NCBI GenBank assembly: GCA_021772705.1
Contig: JAJFLN010000839.1
Location: forward strand, 1-7,086
Length of the DNA: 7,086 nt
Source of the DNA: Candidatus Cloacimonadota bacterium
GTDB lineage: Bacteria > Muiribacteriota > UBA6191 > JACPRK01
Direction of reading: 5' to 3'
Shown piece by piece: positions 1 to 5,527 of the stretch. The position numbers and the translations under genes were made by a program. How positions within the stretch are numbered: position 1 is the first letter of the stretch; each line of letters begins with the position of its first letter. Below the pieces are notes generated by a model. The model was not told the origin of the DNA. It worked only from the letters and a program-made list of their open reading frames with translations, and searched no databases.

Positions 1-6
1 TATAGT

Positions 7-22
7 CTGAGCCTGTCGAAGG
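7..22. repeat. Half-site of a REP-like dispersed palindrome
   Basis: The 16 bases CTGAGCCTGTCGAAGG match, from memory, one arm of a short palindromic element (CTTCGACAGGCTCAG and its complement) found between genes in many unrelated GC-rich genomes. Only one arm is visible; the partner arm would lie left of the window edge. It sits outside any gene and upstream of the rpsB promoter, the usual setting for such elements. No computation was possible, so the assignment rests on recognising the motif. Confidence 0.4.
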
Positions 23-114
23 ATGAATGGAGCGGGCGGCCATAGTGGGGCGAACGGATCCGGAATAGGCCAGGGGACCCCCTACGGGACATGCACCCGC
101 CTCGTCGCCCGACG

Positions 115-143
115 TTGACTTCCCCTTACATATAGTGTAGATT
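115..143 (+). promoter_or_regulatory. Predicted sigma70-type promoter for rpsB-tsf
   Basis: TTGACT at 115-120 matches the -35 consensus at 5 of 6 positions. TAGATT at 138-143 matches the -10 consensus at 4 of 6, and the spacer is exactly 17 bp. A TG pair directly precedes the -10 box. The bases after it (CTCGCCC, 144-150) form a GC-rich discriminator, a feature of stringently controlled ribosomal promoters. Transcription would start near 150, giving an rpsB leader of about 145 nt. A second box, TATAGT at 131-136, looks closer to the -10 consensus but has no -35 partner at a suitable distance. Confidence 0.6.
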
Positions 144-170
144 CTCGCCCCTGTAACTATTCATTCCATG

Positions 171-269
171 CTCCCGGAATCATGCCGGCGGGCTCGGTGC
201 GCTTCATGAGAAGCGTCGCCCTGACCGGTCCGGGAGAATTGAATCGGTCCCGCAACAGCTGGGACCGGT
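171..269 (+). promoter_or_regulatory. Structured rpsB 5' leader, candidate S2 autoregulatory RNA
   Basis: The leader folds by eye into two elements. A long articulated hairpin has arms 171-178/229-236 (8 bp perfect), 185-188/225-228, 190-193/218-221 and 199-205/210-216, the last capped by an AUGA loop. A second hairpin pairs 243-251 with 261-269 (9 bp including one G-U) around the loop GCAACAGCU. It ends 9 nt before the Shine-Dalgarno AAGGAG (279-284), which lies 9 nt before the rpsB ATG. An alternative 8-bp perfect stem, 224-231 with 262-269, would break both elements. In enterobacteria S2 represses rpsB-tsf translation through a structured rpsB leader; a similar role here is inferred from position and fold. 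Confidence 0.5.
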
Positions 270-293
270 GGGTAACCAAAGGAGTTCTGCATC

Positions 294-1595
294 ATGGGCG
301 AGGTCTCTCTCAAGGCCCTGCTGGAAGCTGGCGTCCACTTCGGTCACCAGACCCGGCGCTGGAACCCGAAGATGAAGAAGTTCATCTTCACGGTTCGCAA
401 CGATATCTACATCATCGATCTGCAGAAGACGGTGCGGCAGATCAAGCGTGCTTGCAAGTTCGTGAAGAACATCTCCAGACAGGGTGGCAAGATCCTGCTG
501 GTGAGCACGAAGAAGCAGGCTCAGGAGATCGTGGAGCGGGAGTCGGAGCGGGGCGAGATGTACTACGTCCATCAGCGCTGGCTCGGCGGAATGTTGACCA
601 ACTTCTCCACCATGTCCCGTCGAATCCGCCACCTGAAGTCTCTTCAGGAGATGGAGTCTTCCGGAGTCCTGGACAACTACCCGAAGAAGGAGCGCAGCAA
701 GCTCCTGAAGCAGAAGGCTCGCCTGGACAAGTACCTCGGCGGTATCCAGGACATGAAGGATCTGCCCGATGCCATGTACGTCATCGATCCTCGGCGGGAG
801 CACATCGCCATCCGGGAAGCCCGCAAGCTCGGCATCCCCATCATCGGCATCGTGGATACCAACTGCGACCCCGATGACGCGGACATCGTGATCCCCGGAA
901 ACGACGATGCCATCCGGGCCATCCGGATCATCACAGGGTATCTGGTGGATGCCATGGAGGAAGGTCTCCGCGAGAAGGCCCAGGTCGTCGAGCAGGCCAA
1001 GAAGGAGAAGAACGCCGACGAGACAGAGGCCCGGGAGCGAGGCGAATTCGCCGCCCGGAAGGTGACGCCGCCCGCCAGGATAGCCGAGCCAATCCTGACG
1101 GCAGAAGGAAAGGCCGTGACGCCGCCTGTGCTGGAGAAGATCGACGAGTCGGCGCCGGCAGAAGCAGAGGCGGCCCCGGTAGCAAGGGCAGCGGAGGCAG
1201 CCCCGGCAGCGGAGGCAGCCCCGGCAGCGGAGGCAGCCCCGGCAGCGGAGGCGACCCCGGCAGCGGAGGCGACCCCGGCAGCGGAGGCGACCCCGGCAGC
1301 GGAGGCGACCCCAGCAGCGGAGGCGACCCCGGCAGCGGAGGTGGCCCCGGCAGCGGAGGCGGCCCCAGCAGCGGAGGCAACCCCGGCAGCGGAGGCAGCC
1401 CCGGCAGCGGAGGCAGCCCCGGCAGCGGAGGCGGCAGCGGAGGAAACTCCAGCGGCAGAGGCGGCTCCTGAAGCACCTGCAGTGAAAGCAACTGAAGAGA
1501 AGGCTGAAGCAGTGACGGAAGCGCCCGCGACGGAGGCTTCGACTGAAGCCAAGGAAGAGGAAACCCCGGCCAAGGAACAGGAAAACGTCGGCTGA
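294..1595 (+). CDS. rpsB: 30S ribosomal protein S2 with long Ala/Pro/Glu-rich C-terminal tail
   Basis: S2 is a small-subunit protein that bridges head and body on the solvent side and is needed for docking of S1. The core (about residues 1-226) is canonical: HFGHQTRRWNPKM at 15-27, YVHQRWLGGMLTNF at 91-104, and IVDTNCDP followed by IPGNDDAIRAI at 186-210. The ATG has an AAGGAG Shine-Dalgarno 9 nt upstream. The protein is 433 aa, against roughly 240-260 in most bacteria. The excess is a charged helical stretch, a Pro-rich linker, 13 tandem PAAEAA/T hexapeptides (residues 304-381) and an acidic end rich in Glu, Thr and Ala. The core looks intact, so the gene should be functional. The tail is acidic and probably disordered, unusual for a ribosomal protein, and its role is unknown. 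Ala codons in the repeat are largely GCA and GCG, while the core favours GCC. Co-transcription with tsf is likely. Confidence 0.97.
   Translation: MGEVSLKALLEAGVHFGHQTRRWNPKMKKFIFTVRNDIYIIDLQKTVRQIKRACKFVKNISRQGGKILLVSTKKQAQEIVERESERGEMYYVHQRWLGGMLTNFSTMSRRIRHLKSLQEMESSGVLDNYPKKERSKLLKQKARLDKYLGGIQDMKDLPDAMYVIDPRREHIAIREARKLGIPIIGIVDTNCDPDDADIVIPGNDDAIRAIRIITGYLVDAMEEGLREKAQVVEQAKKEKNADETEARERGEFAARKVTPPARIAEPILTAEGKAVTPPVLEKIDESAPAEAEAAPVARAAEAAPAAEAAPAAEAAPAAEATPAAEATPAAEATPAAEATPAAEATPAAEVAPAAEAAPAAEATPAAEAAPAAEAAPAAEAAAEETPAAEAAPEAPAVKATEEKAEAVTEAPATEASTEAKEEETPAKEQENVG
1203..1436 (+). repeat. 13-unit in-frame 18-bp tandem repeat inside rpsB
   Basis: Thirteen consecutive 18-bp units of the form CCGGCAGCGGAGGCAGCC encode PAAEAA or PAAEAT. 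Units 3-6 (1239-1310) are identical, and so are units 1, 2, 11 and 12. The others differ by one to a few bases (for example CCA for CCG in units 7 and 10, GTG for GCG in unit 8). A partial unit precedes the array and a degenerate one follows it. The near-identity of DNA, not only of protein, points to recent slippage or unequal exchange. Because the unit is a multiple of three, copy-number change would keep the reading frame. Every unit carries GGAGG, the core anti-Shine-Dalgarno match. No unit contains a stop codon in the antisense frames, which creates long spurious antisense ORFs. Confidence 0.97.
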
Positions 1596-1638
1596 GGCAA
1601 GTCTCATCAAGGGACTATCGAAAGGTCAGAGAATCACA

Positions 1639-2286
1639 ATGAGCATTGCAGCAAGTGACGTCAAGGCGCTCCGCGAGCGGACTGGCGCAGGCATGATGGA
1701 TTGCAAGAAGGCGCTGGTGGAAACCGAGGGAAACCTGGAGTCCGCCGTCGACCTGCTGAGAAAGAAGGGTCTCGCTGCGGCGGCCAAGAAGGCCGGACGT
1801 ATCGCCAGCGAGGGTGTTGTTCAAGCCTACATCCACCAGGGTTCCCGCATCGGGGTGCTGGTGGAGGTCAATTGCGAGACCGACTTCGTGGCTCGCAACG
1901 AGCAGTTCCAGGAGCTGGCGCGCAACATCAGCATGCAGATTGCCGCAGCCAACCCCTCCTGGGTCAGACGCGAGGACGTTCCGAAGGACGTCCTGGCTCG
2001 GGAAATGACGATCTACAAGGAGCAGGCCCAGGCCAGCGGCAAGCCCGAGCAGGTCATCGAGAAGATCGCCACGGGGAAACTGGAGAAGTTCTACGGCGAG
2101 AGCTGCCTCGTGGAGCAGAAGTACATCAAGGACGATAAGCAGACAGTCACTGATTTGCTTCGGGCTCAGATTTCCAAGCTTGGGGAGAATCTGTCGATCC
2201 GACGATTCGTTCGGTTTGAAGTCGGCGAGGGCCTCGAGAAGCGTCAGGACAACCTGGCGGAGGAAGTAGCCAAGGCCGTCAGCTAG
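1639..2286 (+). CDS. tsf: Elongation factor Ts, short form
   Basis: EF-Ts is the nucleotide-exchange factor that releases GDP from EF-Tu in the cytoplasm. The N-terminal UBA-like module is clear (VKALRERTGAGMMDCKKAL within residues 8-27), followed by the core signature CETDFVARNEQF. There Asp82 and Phe83 correspond to the Asp-Phe pair that enters EF-Tu near its magnesium site. At 215 aa it is shorter than the 283-aa E. coli protein and resembles the compact forms of many other phyla, with one small core subdomain (EQKYIKDDKQTV near residues 155-166). The ATG follows the rpsB stop by 43 bp; its only Shine-Dalgarno-like sequence is a weak AAAGGT at 1621-1626, 12 nt away. Pairing with rpsB is nearly universal. 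A terminator lies just after the stop. Confidence 0.97.
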   Translation: MSIAASDVKALRERTGAGMMDCKKALVETEGNLESAVDLLRKKGLAAAAKKAGRIASEGVVQAYIHQGSRIGVLVEVNCETDFVARNEQFQELARNISMQIAAANPSWVRREDVPKDVLAREMTIYKEQAQASGKPEQVIEKIATGKLEKFYGESCLVEQKYIKDDKQTVTDLLRAQISKLGENLSIRRFVRFEVGEGLEKRQDNLAEEVAKAVS

Positions 2287-2296
2287 TTCGAGACAA

Positions 2297-2324
2297 GAAA
2301 CGGCGCCGGAGACGGCGCCGTTTT
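2297..2324 (+). terminator. Rho-independent terminator after tsf
   Basis: An 11-bp perfect stem (2298-2308 with 2313-2323, plus a G-U pair at 2297/2324) is closed by a GAGA tetraloop of the GNRA type. It contains AACGGCGCC and its complement and runs into TTTT at 2321-2324. The U tract is short and partly within the stem, so termination may be partial and allow read-through into pyrH. It starts 11 bp after the tsf stop. Confidence 0.8.
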
Positions 2325-2390
2325 CATCCCGGCCCCGGGGAGTTTATGGCCCAGTGGCTCGATCCGGCACCGAGATGAGAACGAGAATCG

Positions 2391-3158
2391 ATGATCACCC
2401 CCACTCCAGTTGAATCGGAACCCACTCCGCCGGCCCAGGGCCGCAGGGGAACGCCGCCAAAGCGGATACTCTTGAAGATCTCCGGTGAAGCTCTAATGGG
2501 GGAGCAGCAGTACGGGATCGATCCTGAGTTCGCCGCCTATCTGGCGGGCCAGATTCGAACGATTCACGACGAGGGTATCGAGATCGGTCTGGTCATCGGC
2601 GGCGGCAATATCTTCCGGGGGGTGGCCGGCGTTTCTCAGGGCCTCTCCCGCGTGTCTGGCGACTACATGGGCATGCTGGCCACGATCATCAACGCCCTGG
2701 CCGTCCAGGATGTCCTGATCCGCCATCGCATCAACACCGAAGTCTTTACCCCCTTCGAGATGCCGGCCTTCGCCCAGAGGTTCAATGCCGCCCACGTCAA
2801 CGCGACGTTGCGGGACGGCAGAGTAACCATCTTTGCCGGCGGCACCGGAAACCCCTACTTCTCCACCGATTCGGCAGCCGCACTCAGGGCCGCCGAGATC
2901 CGGGCGGAGCTGTTGATGAAAGCAACCAAAGTTGACGGCATCTTCGACAAGGATCCCATGAAGTACGACGACGCCGTCAAGTACGACCAACTGAGCTACC
3001 AGGAAGTGCTGGAGCGTAATCTCAAGGTGATGGACGCAACTGCCATCGCGCTCTGTCGAGATGTGGGCATGCCGATATTCGTGTTCAATCTGAGGACTCC
3101 CGGCAACATGGCCCGGGTGGCCGCGGGGGACACTTCCTTCGGCACGATGGTGTGCTGA
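2391..3158 (+). CDS. pyrH: UMP kinase (uridylate kinase)
   Basis: This amino-acid-kinase-fold enzyme phosphorylates UMP to UDP with ATP, the step that commits UMP to UTP, CTP and UDP-sugar pools. Visible motifs are KISGEAL at 29-35, GGGNIFRG at 70-77, GDYMGMLAT with INALAVQD at 90-107, the nucleotide loop GGTGNPYFSTDSAA at 150-163, and KATKVDGIFDKDP at 177-189. The length is 255 aa, about 15 more than typical, because about 23 Pro/Thr/Glu-rich residues precede the usual KRILLKISGEAL start. An in-frame TGA at 2376-2378 and no further start codon before codon 28 make ATG 2391 the only reasonable start. No clear Shine-Dalgarno precedes it. It lies beyond the tsf terminator and 43 bp upstream of frr, so transcription may come from read-through or from a promoter I could not identify in 2325-2390. 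Confidence 0.96.
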   Translation: MITPTPVESEPTPPAQGRRGTPPKRILLKISGEALMGEQQYGIDPEFAAYLAGQIRTIHDEGIEIGLVIGGGNIFRGVAGVSQGLSRVSGDYMGMLATIINALAVQDVLIRHRINTEVFTPFEMPAFAQRFNAAHVNATLRDGRVTIFAGGTGNPYFSTDSAAALRAAEIRAELLMKATKVDGIFDKDPMKYDDAVKYDQLSYQEVLERNLKVMDATAIALCRDVGMPIFVFNLRTPGNMARVAAGDTSFGTMVC

Positions 3159-3186
3159 TTCCGCCGGTGCAGCCGCGCCGTTTCTG

Positions 3187-3193
3187 AAGGAGG
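3187..3193 (+). promoter_or_regulatory. Strong Shine-Dalgarno fixing the TTG start of frr
   Basis: AAGGAGG is a full match to the anti-Shine-Dalgarno and lies 8 nt before the TTG at 3202. No ATG or GTG occurs at the homologous N-terminus, so this site decides the start. Confidence 0.85.
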
Positions 3194-3201
3194 GACAAGG
3201 G

Positions 3202-3765
3202 TTGCAAGATCTAGATCCTCTGTACAATCAAGCTCGAGAGAAGATGGAAAAGGTTGTCGAGGCCGTGAAGACTGAGATGGGCAAGATCCGAACGGGTCGT
3301 GCCAATCCCGGTATTCTCGATGGCATCCGGGTCGACTACTACGGCACCGCCACACCGCTGCGCCAGCTCGCCACGATCAGTGTTCCAGAACCGAGGGTCC
3401 TGATGATTCAACCCTGGGACAAGAGCACCCTGGACCTGATCAGCCGGGCCATCACCAAGTCCGACCTCGGGATGCCGCCCAACAGTGACGGTAGCGCTAT
3501 TCGTCTCAACATCCCTCAGCTGACCCAGGAAAGACGTCAAGAATACGTCAAGCTGGCCCACAAGAAGTGCGAGGATGGCCGGATCGCCGTCCGCAATCAC
3601 CGGCGGGAGATCAATGACCTGATCAAGAAGGGTGAGAAGGATCATGAGCTTCCCGAAGACGACGCCAAGAAGGGCCTGACCCAGGTGCAGCAGATCACCG
3701 ATGAGTTCGTGAAGAAGATCGATGAGGTCATGCAGCACAAAGAGAAGGACATTCTCGAGGTCTAA
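3202..3765 (+). CDS. frr: Ribosome recycling factor
   Basis: RRF acts with EF-G to split post-termination ribosomes. The 187-aa product matches the usual length of about 185. Domain I landmarks are KIRTGRANP at 28-36 in the first long helix and, in the C-terminal helices, RIAVRNHRRE at 127-136, which includes the conserved arginines that contact 23S rRNA. Domain II is recognisable as the segment VDYYGTATPL followed by ISVPEPR. The start is TTG; the next internal ATG is codon 15, inside the conserved helix, so a later start would truncate the protein. The gene begins 43 bp after pyrH. An AGAGGA run directly after the stop may serve uppS. Confidence 0.97.
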   Translation: MQDLDPLYNQAREKMEKVVEAVKTEMGKIRTGRANPGILDGIRVDYYGTATPLRQLATISVPEPRVLMIQPWDKSTLDLISRAITKSDLGMPPNSDGSAIRLNIPQLTQERRQEYVKLAHKKCEDGRIAVRNHRREINDLIKKGEKDHELPEDDAKKGLTQVQQITDEFVKKIDEVMQHKEKDILEV

Positions 3766-3772
3766 GAGAGGA
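3766..3772 (+). promoter_or_regulatory. Shine-Dalgarno-like site of uncertain target before uppS
   Basis: GAGAGGA directly follows the frr stop. It lies 7 nt before an in-frame ATC codon (3780) and 70 nt before the first conventional start codon of uppS (TTG 3843). TTG 3843 itself has no such site. Confidence 0.35.
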
Positions 3773-3842
3773 TTACGAGATCGGCAATCAGGGACTCACC
3801 AGCAACGGCCTCAGTTCGTCCCGGCCCGGGACGGGCTCGGTC

Positions 3843-4619
3843 TTGCCTCCCCAGTGGGAGCAGGTGGACCTGAAAGACCTGACCGCCGATGAGACAGCCG
3901 TCCTCGCCAGTATCGAGCGAGAGAAGATCCCGAAGCACATCGCCTGCATCATGGACGGCAACGGCAGGTGGGCCAAGACCCGCTCCAAGGAGAGGATCTT
4001 CGGTCACCGGATCGCTCGCAACGCCGTCCGGCAGGTGGTGGACACCTGCCATCGACTCGGGGTCGAGTATCTCACCCTCTACACCTTCAGCTCCGAGAAC
4101 TGGCGTCGTCCCCGGGCCGAAGTGACAGCTCTCATGCAGCTCCTGAAGGACACTCTCTCGAGGGAGAAGGGGCCCCTCAACGAGAGCAACGTACGGCTCC
4201 GGATCTTCGGAAACGTGGATGAGCTGCCAAATCACGTCAAGAGGGAGGCGGAGGACTCCGAGAGGTTAATGCGACAGAACACGGGACTGAACCTGAATCT
4301 GGCGATCAACTATGGAGGCAGAGCAGAGATCATACAGGCCGTCCGGGACCTGGCCGATCAGGTCGCTTCCGGCTCTCTTCAGCCCGATCAGATCACGGAA
4401 GAAAGCCTTTCAGGCCGCCTCTTCACCGGCGGGATGCCCGATCCGGAGCTGCTCATCCGAACTGGTGGAGAGCAGCGAATCTCCAATTTCCTGTTGTGGC
4501 AGCTCGCCTATACGGAGCTCTGGGTCACGCCGACTCTCTGGCCCGACTTCACCCGGCTGATGCTGCTGACGGCCATCGGAGATTACCAGGAACGCAACAG
4601 GAGATTCGGTGGCCTTTGA
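3843..4619 (+). CDS. uppS: Undecaprenyl diphosphate synthase (cis-prenyltransferase)
   Basis: The enzyme condenses eight isopentenyl diphosphates onto farnesyl diphosphate in cis to give the C55 carrier lipid for peptidoglycan and O-antigen. Motifs are IMDGNGRWAK with catalytic Asp38, LTLYTFSSENWRRP, LNLAINYGGRAEI, and RTGGEQRISNF at 206-216 followed by WQLAYTELW with Glu225. Numbering runs 12 ahead of E. coli, so Asp38, Arg206, Glu210, Arg212 and Glu225 fit its Asp26, Arg194, Glu198, Arg200 and Glu213. At 258 aa the length is normal. The start is uncertain: TTG 3843 is the first standard start in the frame but lacks a Shine-Dalgarno, and GTG 3864 has one only 3 nt away. The frame is open back to a TGA at 3723-3725. 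The 3' end overlaps cdsA by 11 bp, which suggests translational coupling. Confidence 0.95.
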   Translation: MPPQWEQVDLKDLTADETAVLASIEREKIPKHIACIMDGNGRWAKTRSKERIFGHRIARNAVRQVVDTCHRLGVEYLTLYTFSSENWRRPRAEVTALMQLLKDTLSREKGPLNESNVRLRIFGNVDELPNHVKREAEDSERLMRQNTGLNLNLAINYGGRAEIIQAVRDLADQVASGSLQPDQITEESLSGRLFTGGMPDPELLIRTGGEQRISNFLLWQLAYTELWVTPTLWPDFTRLMLLTAIGDYQERNRRFGGL

Positions 4620-5409
4620 AACCCTCGCGGTCCGGGCTGCCAGCACCATCGTGCTGGCGCCACTGTTCGTCTGGGTCACCGTCGTCGGCGGCTTGCCATT
4701 CTTGTTGATCATGGGCATCGTCGCTCTCGTGGGTATGGTGGAGTTCAATCGCATGGCCCGGTCCGCCGGTCTCGCACCGGATCTGCCCCTTGCCTGCTTC
4801 GGCTCCATCGCCATATTCGCTTCAGCATGGCAATTCGGTGTCCAGGGCGCCGCCCTGGTGATCACCCTCTTTCCCTCCCTTCTGATCCTCCGCTATGTGG
4901 CAGGCGACGCATCGGGCAAGGCGATCGTCAATTCCGGCTTGACCCTTTACAGCGTCCTGCACTTCGCCTACTTCACCTGTTTCCTCTATCTCCTCAGGGA
5001 GACGCCGGGCCGGGAGCTGGCTGCCCTGATCTGCCTGCTCGTCCTGGTCTGGATACAGGACAGCGCCGCCTATCTGGTGGGGAGTGCCTGCGGCCGGACT
5101 CCCCTGACTCCCATCAGCCCGAAGAAGACCTGGGAGGGGACCACAGCGGGACTGATCCTGGGTGTCGCAGCCGGGCTGGCCACCCTGCACTTCGGCTTCG
5201 GCCGCCCCCTGAGCATCACCTCGGCGGCGGTGTTGACAGCCATCGGCCTCCTGGCTCAGCTGGGCGACCTGAGCGAGTCCTTGATGAAACGCAACTTCGG
5301 CGTCAAGGACTCCGGAAACATCATCCCCGGACACGGCGGTATGCTGGATCGCTTTGATTCTCTGAGCTTTTCAGCACCCGCAATGTACATACTTTACCCA
5401 TGGACTTGA
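4609..5409 (+). CDS. cdsA: Phosphatidate cytidylyltransferase (CDP-diacylglycerol synthase)
   Basis: This integral inner-membrane enzyme makes CDP-diacylglycerol from phosphatidate and CTP, the branch point to all bacterial phospholipids. The family signature spans residues 224-250 with Ser224, Lys227-Arg228, Lys233-Asp234, the PGHGG stretch at 240-244, Asp247-Arg248 and Asp250. Upstream are the metal-site Asp151 in IQDSAAY and the SPKKTWEG loop at 170-177. Several hydrophobic helices precede these motifs (for example LPFLLIMGIVALVGM near residues 28-42). The length of 266 aa is typical. It starts with GTG 4609 inside the end of uppS, with AGGAG at 4599-4603, 5 nt upstream. The extreme C-terminus (YILYPWT) differs from the usual ending but follows the complete signature. 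Confidence 0.96.
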   Translation: MAFETLAVRAASTIVLAPLFVWVTVVGGLPFLLIMGIVALVGMVEFNRMARSAGLAPDLPLACFGSIAIFASAWQFGVQGAALVITLFPSLLILRYVAGDASGKAIVNSGLTLYSVLHFAYFTCFLYLLRETPGRELAALICLLVLVWIQDSAAYLVGSACGRTPLTPISPKKTWEGTTAGLILGVAAGLATLHFGFGRPLSITSAAVLTAIGLLAQLGDLSESLMKRNFGVKDSGNIIPGHGGMLDRFDSLSFSAPAMYILYPWT

Positions 5410-5527
5410 ACTTCAGCATCCTGGAGGCGTCTTATCCTGCAGGTATTCAGAGCCGCCGGGCTACTCGCCCATCCGGGCGCGGAATGACCGGTGGAAACGA
5501 ACGGCTTCACTTCGAGAGGGCAGCAAC
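5410..5527 (+). other. Intergenic gap at one of the usual positions of dxr
   Basis: This 118-bp gap lies between cdsA and rseP, where many bacteria carry dxr. It holds no coding frame of note and no recognisable dxr remnant. A small hairpin (CGCCC at 5466-5470 with GGGCG at 5475-5479, loop ATCC) has no U tract, so I do not call it a terminator. GAGAGGG at 5514-5520 is the rseP Shine-Dalgarno. Confidence 0.6.

Noticed and set aside
131..136. TATAGT as the rpsB -10 box
   Set aside because: No acceptable -35 hexamer lies 16-18 bp upstream, while TAGATT pairs with TTGACT at a perfect 17 bp.
182..877. Plus-strand 231-codon ORF overlapping the rpsB start
   Set aside because: It runs in another frame across the conserved S2 core and the leader hairpins, and its translation is low-complexity with no recognisable family.
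1203..1436. CRISPR-like regularly spaced repeat
   Set aside because: The units are directly tandem without spacers, encode hexapeptides in frame and lie inside rpsB.
204..1610. Long antisense ORFs over rpsB (204-1610, 677-1600 and 931-1491, minus strand) with Arg/Cys-, Ala/Ser- and Pro/Leu-rich repeats
   Set aside because: The 18-bp repeat has no stop codon in the antisense frames, so these ORFs are artefacts of the array. The S2 core on the plus strand explains the region.
2493..3227. Antisense ORFs over pyrH, frr, uppS, cdsA and rseP
   Set aside because: All mirror intact plus-strand genes with clear family motifs, and none has a recognisable product or its own start context. They are typical of GC-rich DNA.
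5410..5527. Decayed dxr or a small gene between cdsA and rseP
   Set aside because: No frame in this gap shows DXR-like residues or a supported start; only the rseP Shine-Dalgarno and a small hairpin stand out.
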